Below, piece by piece: positions 7,236 through 14,572 of a stretch of DNA of 46,620 nucleotides; the stretch's first letter is position 1; every line of letters begins with the position of its first letter. The notes beneath the pieces are model-generated. The model did no database searches, was not told the origin of the DNA, and saw only the letters and a list, made by a program, of their open reading frames with translations. Origin of the DNA: Affinirhizobium straminoryzae (GTDB lineage Bacteria > Pseudomonadota > Alphaproteobacteria > Rhizobiales > Rhizobiaceae); the NCBI RefSeq assembly GCF_007004135.1, contig NZ_VJMG01000075.1, positions 1-46,620 of the forward strand, in the 5' to 3' direction. Made by a program: the position numbers and the translations under genes.

Positions 7236-8503
7236 CAGCCTTCCTCCCCGGTGGCTGCCGCAAGACGGGCAACGAGATCCTCGCTGCCTTCACGGATCAC
7301 CGTGTCCACGAAGGCATCGAAGGCAGCGGCATCATGGCCGGCCAGCCGGCGTGCCTCGGGCGGCAGGTCGTCCAGCAGGCCCTGCACCAGATCGCGCACC
7401 TCCTGGCGAAAGGCGTGGGCGGGCAGCACCTCCTCGCGCATCAGCACGCCCAGTTCCTGCACCGGATCGCCGGATACGGCCTGACCTGGCAAGGACGGGG
7501 TAACGACGGCAAGCTCCAGCTTCTCCACCCAGGTGCGGCCGGTCCGCTCCGCCCGCTGCTCGGCTTCGGCGAGCAGCAGATCGAGGTCGCGCCGAAGTCG
7601 GAAAGCGAGCCCGCTTTCCCCCGTCAGCCGCAGTCGCGCCACCAGATGGTCGGAGCGCGTGCGGGCCCGTTCGGTCTCGAGCGCCTGCCCGATCCGGTCC
7701 ATCAGGCCGCGCCAGTCGGCCGCCGCCGACACGTCCACCGTCACCCGGGCGAACTGGGCAAGGCTGGTCAGCCGCTCCTCCACGGACACCGCGCCATCCT
7801 CGCCGATGGTGACCAGCGACACCGTCTTTTCGCCGGCCTCGTTGATGTCGCGCCCCTGCGGCATGCCGGGCATGATCACCATGCGCTCGCCGGCATGATG
7901 GGTGCGCTGGTGGATGTGGCCAAGCCCCCAGTAGTGGAAGCCGTGCGCATGCAGGTCTGCGACGGAGCAGGGCGCGTAGGGATCGTGACCAGGCGCGCCG
8001 GCGAGGCTGGTATGCATCAGCCCGATATTGACCGCGCCGCCGATCGGCGCCTTGTATTTCGGCAGCAGGCTGTCCGGCGCCTGGGGCCTTGCAAAGCTGA
8101 TGCCATGAATGGCGACGGCAAGCCCGCCGCGCTTCAGTTCCACCGCCTCGGCCCGGCCGCCGAACACCTTTACCGACGGCGGCAGCACCAGTTCCTGGGT
8201 GATCTTCGAGAGCGCATCATGGTTGCCGCGGATCTTGAAGACGGCAATGCCGGCCTCGTGCAGCCGCTGCATCTGGGTTGCCAGAAACCGTGCGGTCTTC
8301 ATCGAGGTCTGGTCGCCGTCATAGAGATCGCCGGCGATCATCAGCGCATCGACCTGCTCCTCCAGGCACAGATCGACGATGCGCACCAGCGCCTGGCGCG
8401 TGGCATCGCCCACCAGCGCGGCAAGCTCCGGATTGCGCAGCGACAGCGAGCGAAGCGGGGAATCGAGGTGAAGATCGGCGGTGTGAACGAACCTGAAAGC
8501 CAT
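7235..8503 (-). CDS. YhaO/SbcD-like metallophosphoesterase (DNA repair exonuclease)
   Basis: 422 residues from the ATG at 8503, chosen because the product then begins MAFRFVHTADLHLDSPL, the standard start of this family; an upstream in-frame start at 8602 would add 33 unrelated residues. Calcineurin-type metal motifs are complete: DLH (10-12), GDLYDG (58-63), GNHD (93-96), MH (163-164) and GHIH (195-198). Mre11/SbcD proteins cut DNA ends with Mn2+ together with an SMC-like ATPase, which here is the overlapping downstream gene. No strong Shine-Dalgarno sequence precedes the start. The gene is divergent from the thi operon. Confidence 0.88.
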   Translation of the reverse strand: MAFRFVHTADLHLDSPLRSLSLRNPELAALVGDATRQALVRIVDLCLEEQVDALMIAGDLYDGDQTSMKTARFLATQMQRLHEAGIAVFKIRGNHDALSKITQELVLPPSVKVFGGRAEAVELKRGGLAVAIHGISFARPQAPDSLLPKYKAPIGGAVNIGLMHTSLAGAPGHDPYAPCSVADLHAHGFHYWGLGHIHQRTHHAGERMVIMPGMPQGRDINEAGEKTVSLVTIGEDGAVSVEERLTSLAQFARVTVDVSAAADWRGLMDRIGQALETERARTRSDHLVARLRLTGESGLAFRLRRDLDLLLAEAEQRAERTGRTWVEKLELAVVTPSLPGQAVSGDPVQELGVLMREEVLPAHAFRQEVRDLVQGLLDDLPPEARRLAGHDAAAFDAFVDTVIREGSEDLVARLAAATGEEG

Positions 8504-8577
8504 GGGCCAAGGTCTACCGCCCCGGCACGCGACTGGCAACGTCTTGCACAGCCCTGCAAATCGTCCCGCACAGGCAA

Positions 8578-8606
8578 TTGACATTCGGGGCGAATTCCAC
8601 AAAGCT
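8578..8606 (+). promoter_or_regulatory. Possible promoter of the thi operon
   Basis: A perfect -35 hexamer TTGACA lies at 8578-8583, about 30 bases before the TPP aptamer. No good -10 is found at 17 bases (AAAGCT at 8601-8606), so only the -35 half is convincing. The position, just ahead of the riboswitch and in the divergent gap, is what a thi promoter would need. Confidence 0.35.
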
Positions 8607-8613
8607 TGGGCTA

Positions 8614-8699
8614 TTCCGAGGGGGGCATCGTACGATGCTGAGATGGCGGTGAGCCGGACCCTTGAACCTGATCCGGGTCATGCCGGCGTAGGAACGGAA
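8614..8699 (+). promoter_or_regulatory. TPP riboswitch (THI box) aptamer
   Basis: The conserved THI-box words appear in order: GGGGGGCAT, CTGAGATGGC, GACCCTTGAACCTGATCCGGGTCATGCC (in pieces) and GGCGTAGGAACGG. The P1 helix closes as TTCCG (8614-8618) with CGGAA (8695-8699). It senses thiamine pyrophosphate and should switch off the downstream thi/TRAP operon when TPP is plentiful. No T-run terminator follows the aptamer, so control is probably at translation initiation. Confidence 0.95.
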
Positions 8700-8757
8700 A
8701 ACGCGAAAAGCCCGCCCTTGCGGCCCATCTCGCCATTTCTCTTCTCCGCTTCACCTG

Positions 8758-8786
8758 GGTCTCCCTGCTGTCCGGCTCTGGAGATC
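8758..8786 (+). promoter_or_regulatory. Hairpin covering the leader-ORF Shine-Dalgarno (candidate riboswitch expression platform)
   Basis: GGTCTCC (8758-8764) can pair with GGAGATC (8780-8786) over seven base pairs, one of them G-U, around a 15-base loop. The right arm contains the GGAG that serves the ATG at 8790. Sequestering it would block translation of the leader ORF and, by coupling, thiX. The competing helix that TPP binding would release was not identified. Confidence 0.4.
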
Positions 8787-8789
8787 GCG

Positions 8790-8861
8790 ATGTCATTCCT
8801 GCTTCACCCCCTGAGGGGTCACCCCAGCCTCCGCATCAGGTCCGGTCTGCCGACGGGCTGA
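8790..8861 (+). CDS. Candidate 23-codon leader ORF between riboswitch and thiX
   Basis: ATG 8790 to TGA 8859-8861 encodes MSFLLHPLRGHPSLRIRSGL plus three residues. It has a good Shine-Dalgarno (TGGAG, six bases upstream), whereas thiX, whose ATG follows six bases after this stop, has none. The arrangement suggests translational coupling from the leader to thiX. ACCCC/GGGGT (8806-8810 with 8815-8819) forms a small hairpin inside it. No coding conservation can be judged from one sequence, so the ORF may be only a ribosome-loading device or chance. Confidence 0.4.
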   Translation: MSFLLHPLRGHPSLRIRSGLPTG

Positions 8862-8867
8862 TTGCTG

Positions 8868-9656
8868 ATGTCGATGGCCCGCACGGGCTCGGCACTCCTC
8901 GTCCTGCTGCTTTTGTGGCAGGGCGTCGTCACGCTGTTCGAGCCGCCCCGCTATCTGCTGCCCGCGCCCGAAGCCGTGCTGCAGGTTTTTCTGCGCCAGC
9001 CGGCTTTCCTGCTGCACCATACACTGGTGACCGCCGGCGAAATCCTCGTCGGCCTCGTGCTCGGCAGCCTGCTGGGGGCGGCAACTGCGCTGGCGATCGC
9101 CGCCTGGCCGAGGCTTGGCGGGCTTGTCTGGCCGCTGGTTCTGATCCTGCAGGCACTGCCGGTCTTCGTGCTGGCCCCGGTTCTCGTCCTCTGGCTGGGC
9201 TTCGGGCTCGCCTCGAAGGTGGCGATGACGGTGATCATCATCTTCTTTCCCGTCGCCTCCGCCTTTGCCGACGGGCTGAACCGCACCGATCCCGTGCTGC
9301 TCGATGCGGCGGCGCTGACGCCGGCCAGCCATTTTCAGGTGCTCCTGAAGCTGCGCCTGCCGCTGGCGCTGCCGGCGCTCATCTCCGGGCTTCGGGTGGC
9401 CGCCCCGCTTGCGCCGCTCGGCGCCGTCGTCGGCGAATGGGTGGGGGCGGCGGCCGGCCTCGGCTTCATCATGATGCAGGCAAATGCCCGCCTGCAAACC
9501 GACATCCTGTTTGCGGCCGTGGCGGTGCTCGCCCTCTTCACCCTTCTCCTGCGGCTTGCCGTCGATCGTCTGACGGCCGGCCTCGTGCCCTGGGCACCGG
9601 AGAAGACCGACATCTCCTCCCATCACGTCTCCCTCAGAAGGAAAACCAACGGATGA
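8868..9656 (+). CDS. thiX: ABC transporter permease for thiamine precursor, ThiX-like
   Basis: 262 residues from ATG 8868; ATG 8874 and TTG 8862 are alternatives. About six hydrophobic segments span the inner membrane, starting LLVLLLLWQGVV, and the cytoplasmic loop LLDAAALTPASHFQVLLKLRLPLALP is the EAA-type ATPase contact of the SsuC/ThiX permease family. It lies first in the TPP-riboswitch operon and overlaps thiY by ATGA, so a thiamine or pyrimidine-precursor (formylaminopyrimidine) substrate is the best reading. The matching ATPase gene (thiZ) is absent from the operon, so the permease must borrow an ATPase from elsewhere. Confidence 0.88.
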   Translation: MSMARTGSALLVLLLLWQGVVTLFEPPRYLLPAPEAVLQVFLRQPAFLLHHTLVTAGEILVGLVLGSLLGAATALAIAAWPRLGGLVWPLVLILQALPVFVLAPVLVLWLGFGLASKVAMTVIIIFFPVASAFADGLNRTDPVLLDAAALTPASHFQVLLKLRLPLALPALISGLRVAAPLAPLGAVVGEWVGAAAGLGFIMMQANARLQTDILFAAVAVLALFTLLLRLAVDRLTAGLVPWAPEKTDISSHHVSLRRKTNG

Positions 9657-10597
9657 AACGATCGATCCGCGCGCTCACAACGGCGCTTCTGCTGGCGCTC
9701 GCTCCCGCCTCCTCGCAGGCTGCCGACAAGCTCAGCGTTCTCCTCGAATGGTTCGTCAATCCCGACCATGCGCCGATGGTGATTGCCGCCCAGAAGGGCT
9801 ATTTCGCCGAGGAAGGGCTGGATGTGGAGCTGATCGCGCCCTCCGATGCCTCGGCGGTGCCGCGTCTGGTCGCCACCCGGCAGGCCGATATCGGCATCCA
9901 CTACCAGCCCAATCTCTACCTCGACCATGCCGCCGGCCTGCCGCTGATGCGTTTCGGAACGCTGGTCGAGACGCCGCTCAACACCGTGACCGTGCTGGCG
10001 GACGGCCCGATCAAGAGCCTGAAGGACCTGAAGGGCAAGAAGATCGGCTTTTCCGTCGCGGGCTTCGAAGAGGCGATGCTGAAGCGCATGCTGGCCTCCG
10101 AAGGCGTGGAACTGACCGATGCCGAGCTGATCAACGTCAACTTCTCGCTCTCGCCCTCGCTGATCGGCGGCAAGGTGGATGCAACGGTCGGCAGCTTCCG
10201 CAATTTCGAGCTGACCCAGATGAAGCTCGAAGGGCATCCTGGGCTTGCCTTCTTTCCCGAGGAGCATGGCGTTCCGGCCTATGACGAGCTGATCTTCGTC
10301 ACCCGCCCGGATCTTGTGACGGACAGCCGGCTGCCGCGCTTCCTGCATGCGGTGGAGAAGGCCGCCATCTTCATCACCAACCATCCGCAGGAGGGCTGGG
10401 ACCTGTTCGTGAAGGCCTATCCGAACCTCAATGACGAGCTCAACCACACGGCCTTCCTCGACACGCTGCCGCGCTTTGCCAAGCGCCCCGCAGCGCTCGA
10501 TCGCGCCCGCTACGCCCGCTTCGGCGCCTTCATGGCCGACAGCAAGCTGATCCCCTCGGCTCCGGCCGTCGAAGACATTGCGGTGGAGCTGAAATGA
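9653..10597 (+). CDS. thiY: ABC transporter substrate-binding protein, ThiY-like (NMT1/THI5 family)
   Basis: 314 residues. A Sec signal peptide (MKRSIRALTTALLLALAPASSQA, in two parts: charged start, then hydrophobic core and ASSQA cleavage site) is followed by LSVLLEWFVNPDHAPMVIAA, the hallmark of ThiY/NMT1-type binding proteins, then KGYFAEEGLDVELI and DIGIHYQPN. The family binds N-formyl-4-amino-5-aminomethyl-2-methylpyrimidine or related thiamine pyrimidines in the periplasm. AAGGA lies upstream and the start overlaps the thiX stop (ATGA); the end overlaps thiM the same way. TenA, needed for the formylaminopyrimidine salvage route, is not in this window. Confidence 0.9.
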   Translation: MKRSIRALTTALLLALAPASSQAADKLSVLLEWFVNPDHAPMVIAAQKGYFAEEGLDVELIAPSDASAVPRLVATRQADIGIHYQPNLYLDHAAGLPLMRFGTLVETPLNTVTVLADGPIKSLKDLKGKKIGFSVAGFEEAMLKRMLASEGVELTDAELINVNFSLSPSLIGGKVDATVGSFRNFELTQMKLEGHPGLAFFPEEHGVPAYDELIFVTRPDLVTDSRLPRFLHAVEKAAIFITNHPQEGWDLFVKAYPNLNDELNHTAFLDTLPRFAKRPAALDRARYARFGAFMADSKLIPSAPAVEDIAVELK

Positions 10598-11340
10598 ACG
10601 AGAGCGTTTCCCGCCCGACCGCCGCGGATGCGGCCGAGCTTCTGGCACGGGTGCGCGCAAGGCGGCCGCGCGTGCATTGCCTGATGAATTCGGTGGTGCA
10701 GAAGTTCACGGCCGACGGCATCACCGCCGTCGGCGCCATTCCCTCGATGACATCGTCGCTGGACGAGATCGCCGACTTCGTGGCCCGCGCCGACGTGCTG
10801 ACCGTCAATCTCGGCACGCTGGATGCCGAGCGCCGTCACGTCATCCGCATCGCCGTCGACATGGCGAATGCCGGCGGCAAGCCCTGGATCCTCGATCCCG
10901 TGCATTGCGATTACTCGCCGGGCCGGCTCGCCTTTGCCCGCGATCTGATCGCGCTCGGCCCCACCGTCGTGCGCGGCAACCGGGCGGAAATGGCCCTGAT
11001 CGGCGAGGTGCGCGCCAGCCTCGCCATCGAGACCGGACCGGTCGACCATCTCAGCGATGGAAGCGTCCAGGTCACCGTCGAGAACGGCCATGTCTGGATG
11101 GCGGGCGTCACAGGCACGGGCTGCCTGTCGGGCGGCGTCATTGCGGCGTTTCTGGCGGTCGAGGGCAATGCGCTGAAGGCGGCGGCGGCGGCGCTTGCGA
11201 CGACCGGCGTTGCGGCGGAGCTTGCCGCGCCCGAGGCGCGCGGCCCCGGCAGCTTCGGCATCGCCTTCCTCGACACGCTCGCCTCGCTCAGCGCCGATGA
11301 CCTCCTGAAACACGCAAGGATCCGCCATGCGACCGCTTGA
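10594..11340 (+). CDS. thiM: Hydroxyethylthiazole kinase ThiM
   Basis: 248 residues, coupled to thiY by ATGA. It phosphorylates 4-methyl-5-(2-hydroxyethyl)thiazole with ATP, feeding ThiE. Family motifs are clear: HCLMNSVVQKFTADG near residue 28, the LDPVHCDYSPGR substrate region, and VTGTGCLSGG with the catalytic-site Cys near 180. The usual ThiM N-terminal phrase is T-N-x-V; here it is M-N-S-V, a common variant. Slightly short against about 262 in enterics. The 3' end overlaps thiE by 14 bases. Confidence 0.92.
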   Translation: MNESVSRPTAADAAELLARVRARRPRVHCLMNSVVQKFTADGITAVGAIPSMTSSLDEIADFVARADVLTVNLGTLDAERRHVIRIAVDMANAGGKPWILDPVHCDYSPGRLAFARDLIALGPTVVRGNRAEMALIGEVRASLAIETGPVDHLSDGSVQVTVENGHVWMAGVTGTGCLSGGVIAAFLAVEGNALKAAAAALATTGVAAELAAPEARGPGSFGIAFLDTLASLSADDLLKHARIRHATA

Positions 11341-11989
11341 TTACCGTCTGATTGCCATCGTCGATGCCGCGCTTGCCGATGTGGCGCCGCTGCCGGATCT
11401 GGCGGCCCGCGCCGCCCGCGCCGGCGCAACCCTCATCCAGTATCGCGACAAGACAGCCTCGACACGCCTGATGATCGAACGCGCCGGCGCGATCCGGGCA
11501 GCGCTCGCCGACACCGGCATTGCCTTCGTCGTCAACGACCGGGTGGATGTGGCGCTGGCGGCCGGCGCCGACGGCGTGCATCTCGGCGCAGAGGACATGG
11601 AGGCCGAGCAGGCGCGCGCGCTTCTCGGCCCCCGCGCGATCATCGGCCTGACCGTGAAGACACCGGAGGATGCGACCCGCGCCGGCACGGCACCCGTCGA
11701 TTATGCCTGCATCGGCGGAGTGTTCGAGACGCTCTCCAAGGTCAACCCGAACCCGCCGGTCGGTCTCGACGGACTGAAGGCGCTGCGCCGGCAGATCCGC
11801 GCTATCAACCCCGCGCTTCCCGTCGGCGCCATTGCCGGCATCACGCTGACGCGCATCCCCGACGTGATCGCCGCAGGCGCCGATGGCGTGGCGGCGATTT
11901 CCGCGCTGTTTCGCGCCGATGACATCGAGGCCGCCATCCGCGGCTTCCGCACCACCATCGACCACGGCCTGAAGGAGAGACAGGCATGA
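11327..11989 (+). CDS. thiE: Thiamine-phosphate synthase ThiE
   Basis: 220 residues from ATG 11327, with AAGGA upstream and a 14-base overlap on thiM. It joins hydroxymethylpyrimidine diphosphate and thiazole phosphate to thiamine phosphate in the cytoplasm. TIM-barrel motifs visible: LIQYRDK (diphosphate grip), FVVNDRVDVALAAGADGVHLG with Mg-binding Asp, and GGVFETLSKVNP in place of the enteric GPVFPTxTK, a form familiar from rhizobial ThiE. AIAGIT near the end holds the second phosphate site. It is coupled to thiD by ATGA. Confidence 0.93.
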   Translation: MRPLDYRLIAIVDAALADVAPLPDLAARAARAGATLIQYRDKTASTRLMIERAGAIRAALADTGIAFVVNDRVDVALAAGADGVHLGAEDMEAEQARALLGPRAIIGLTVKTPEDATRAGTAPVDYACIGGVFETLSKVNPNPPVGLDGLKALRRQIRAINPALPVGAIAGITLTRIPDVIAAGADGVAAISALFRADDIEAAIRGFRTTIDHGLKERQA

Positions 11990-12786
11990 CTGCGATTGCT
12001 CTCACCATTGCCGGATCCGACAGCGGCGCCGGCGCCGGCATCCAGGCCGACATCAAGACCTTTTCCGCGCTCGGCGCCTATGCCGCAAGCGTGCTGACGG
12101 CGGTGACGGCCCAGAACACCCGCGGCGTGACGGCCGTCGAGGACATCTCGCCCTCCATCATCGCCGCGCAGCTCGATGCGGTGCTCGGCGATCTCGCCGT
12201 CGATGCGGTGAAGATCGGCATGGTGTCGCGGGCCGAAACCATCGGCGTGATCGCCGGGCGTCTCGCGCCCTTTGCCGGCCCGATCGTGGTCGATCCGGTG
12301 ATGGTGGCCACCTCCGGCGACCGCCTGCTGCGCGAGGATGCAATGGCGGCGCTGGTGGGAGAGCTGCTGCCGCTCGCCCATGTGGTCACGCCGAATCTTG
12401 CGGAGGCAGCCCTTCTGACCGGCCGCCCCATGGCGGCGACGCCGGAGGAGATGATCGGTCAGGCCCGCATCATCCTCGGTTTCGGGGCGAAGGCCGTGCT
12501 GATGAAGGGCGGGCACGGAACGGGCGAGACGAGTACCGATCTGCTGGTGACGGACACCGATGTCTCGGAATTTGCAGCGCCCCGCATCGACACCCGCAAT
12601 GACCATGGCACCGGCTGCACGCTGGCCGCCGCCGTTACCGCCCATCTCGCAAGGGGCCTGACACTGACGGAGGCCTGCCGGGCGGCGAAGATCTATCTGC
12701 ATGCGGCGCTTACGGCCGGTCGCGCCCTGCGTGTCGGGCAGGGCAGGGGGCCGGTGCATCATTTTCACGCCTGGTGGACCGCATGA
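11986..12786 (+). CDS. thiD: Hydroxymethylpyrimidine / phosphomethylpyrimidine kinase ThiD
   Basis: 266 residues, starting in an ATGA overlap with thiE. It phosphorylates HMP to HMP-P and then HMP-PP, the second ThiE substrate. Ribokinase-fold motifs are complete: the N-terminal TIAGSDSGAGAGIQADIKTF, VVDPVMVATSG, VLMKGGHG and the anion hole/catalytic DHGTGCTLAAA. ThiM, ThiE and ThiD together make a full salvage route from thiazole and HMP to thiamine phosphate. The stop overlaps the start of the TRAP permease gene (ATGA), placing that transporter in the same transcript and same translational relay. Confidence 0.95.
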   Translation: MTAIALTIAGSDSGAGAGIQADIKTFSALGAYAASVLTAVTAQNTRGVTAVEDISPSIIAAQLDAVLGDLAVDAVKIGMVSRAETIGVIAGRLAPFAGPIVVDPVMVATSGDRLLREDAMAALVGELLPLAHVVTPNLAEAALLTGRPMAATPEEMIGQARIILGFGAKAVLMKGGHGTGETSTDLLVTDTDVSEFAAPRIDTRNDHGTGCTLAAAVTAHLARGLTLTEACRAAKIYLHAALTAGRALRVGQGRGPVHHFHAWWTA

Positions 12787-14561
12787 TCCGGTATTGCCTC
12801 GGCGGGCTGGAGAAGCTCCTCGGCACGCTGGCCGCGCTGCTGCTCTTTGCGCTGATGGCGCTGGTGCTGGTCAACGTCACGCTGCGCTACGTCTTCCAGG
12901 CAGGCTTCATCGGGGCAGAGGACCTGGGCATCTGGCTGAATCTGGCGCTGATTTCGGTTGCCGCACCCTTGTCGCTGACGGGGCCGCTGTCGATGCGCTT
13001 TGATGTGGGGCGTCGGCTGCTGGGAAAAAATGCCGGCGCGGCCGTCGATATCCTCGCCGACGCCATCAGCATGGTGGCGGCGCTGGCCCTGATCGGCGGC
13101 GCTGCGGCAACCATCGGCATGCTCGGCGGCACCTCGCCGACGCTCGGCCTGCCGGAATGGGTGCGCTATGCCTTCGTCACCACCGGAGGCGGGCTGCTGC
13201 TTCTGATGCTCGGTCTCCGGCGGCTCTCCGAGGGCAGGGCGGCCGGCCTCGGCCTCTCGCTCGCCCTCGGGCTTGCGCTCCAGTTTGCCGCCGCCCGTTT
13301 CGATCTTGGCGGCGACTGGCCGCCCAGCCTTTGGCTGGCGCTGATGGCGGGTCTCGGCCTCATCTGCGCCGCGCCGCTGGCGCATGCCTTCCTTGCCGCC
13401 GCCTCGCTGGCGCGCCTGTTCGGCAGCAGCCTGCCGGAACCGGCGCTGGTGGCGGCTGCGGTCAACGGCATGTCGAAATTCCTGCTGCTCGCCATTCCCT
13501 TCTTCCTGCTGGCCGGCGGGTTGCTGACGGCATCCGGCGCCGCCGACCGGCTGGTGCGCTTTGCCGCAACCCTCGTCGGCCACCGGCGCGCCGGCCTTGC
13601 CCAGACCGTGCTGCTGACCAGCGTGATCTTTTCCGGCGCGTCCGGATCCTCGGTCGCCAATGCCGCCTTCGGCGCCGCGACCTTCCAGCCGCAGCTGGTG
13701 CGCAACGGCTATCCGCCGGCGCAGGCCGGCGCGATCATTGCCGCGGCCTCCGTGCTCGACAACGTCATACCGCCCTCGATCGCCTTCCTGCTGCTGGCCG
13801 CCGCCACCAATCTGTCCGTCGGTTCGCTGCTCTCCGGCGGCTTCGTGGCGGGCGGGCTGATGGCGCTGTGTCTTGCCGTCGCCATTCACCTCTCGGTGCG
13901 GGCGCGTCCGGAAGGACGTCCCGCCACGGCGGCAGAGCGCGGCAGGGCCGCCCTTTCGGCGCTGCCCGCCTTCGGTCTCGGCATCATCGTCGTCGTCGGC
14001 ATCCGCTTCGGCGTGGTCACGACCACGGAGGCGGCGGCGCTGGCGGCCGGCTACACGCTGTGCCTTGCGCTTGGCGCACGGCTCGACCGCCGGCACCTGC
14101 TGGCAAGCTTTCGACAGACGGCAACAGAGGCCGGCGCCATCGGCCTTTTGATCGGCTCGGCCGGCCCCTTCGCCTTCCTGCTGGCGGTGGACGATGTCGG
14201 CAACCTGATTGCCGGGGCGGTGCATTCCTTCGGAAGCAGCCCTTGGCTCGTGCTTCTGATGGCCAATCTGGTGCTACTTCTGGCCGGACTGGTGCTGGAT
14301 ATCGGCGCGGCGATCCTGCTGCTCGGCCCGATCCTGCTGCCGGTCGCGACAGCGGCCGGGATCGATCCGATCCATTTCGGGGTCATTCTGGTGGTCAACC
14401 TGATGATCCACGGGCTGACGCCGCCGCTCGGCATGCTGATCTTCGTCGTCTCCGGCGTCACCGGCGTTCAGGCGGCGCAGCTGTTCCGGGCCGTGCTGCC
14501 CTATCTGTTTGCGCTCCTGGTCGCGCTGCTCATCCTCTCCCTTGCAACCCTGATGTTCTGA
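12783..14561 (+). CDS. TRAP transporter fused small-large permease (DctQ-DctM fusion) in the thi operon
   Basis: 592 residues from ATG 12783 inside the thiD stop; GTG 12774 is rejected. The first about 160 residues carry four membrane segments and the DctQ-type NVTLRYVFQAGF...EDLGIWL signature; residues about 190-592 are a DctM-type permease with about 11-12 segments and the motifs SGSSVANAAFGA and ASVLDNVIPPSIAFLLLA and GxTPPLG-like HGLTPPLGMLIF. TRAP systems use an ion gradient plus a periplasmic binding protein, which follows 11 bases later. Its place under a TPP riboswitch after thiD predicts a thiamine precursor (thiazole or HMP) as substrate; this is inference from context, as typical TRAP substrates are organic acids. 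Confidence 0.9.
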   Translation: MIRYCLGGLEKLLGTLAALLLFALMALVLVNVTLRYVFQAGFIGAEDLGIWLNLALISVAAPLSLTGPLSMRFDVGRRLLGKNAGAAVDILADAISMVAALALIGGAAATIGMLGGTSPTLGLPEWVRYAFVTTGGGLLLLMLGLRRLSEGRAAGLGLSLALGLALQFAAARFDLGGDWPPSLWLALMAGLGLICAAPLAHAFLAAASLARLFGSSLPEPALVAAAVNGMSKFLLLAIPFFLLAGGLLTASGAADRLVRFAATLVGHRRAGLAQTVLLTSVIFSGASGSSVANAAFGAATFQPQLVRNGYPPAQAGAIIAAASVLDNVIPPSIAFLLLAAATNLSVGSLLSGGFVAGGLMALCLAVAIHLSVRARPEGRPATAAERGRAALSALPAFGLGIIVVVGIRFGVVTTTEAAALAAGYTLCLALGARLDRRHLLASFRQTATEAGAIGLLIGSAGPFAFLLAVDDVGNLIAGAVHSFGSSPWLVLLMANLVLLLAGLVLDIGAAILLLGPILLPVATAAGIDPIHFGVILVVNLMIHGLTPPLGMLIFVVSGVTGVQAAQLFRAVLPYLFALLVALLILSLATLMF

Positions 14562-14572
14562 CGAGGTTTCCG

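Noticed and set aside
3774..7484. Several plus-strand open frames of 350-670 codons opposite the YhaN-like gene
   Set aside because: They are antisense shadows with Arg/Gln/Gly-rich sequence; the minus-strand coiled-coil ATPase is coherent from Walker A to Walker B.
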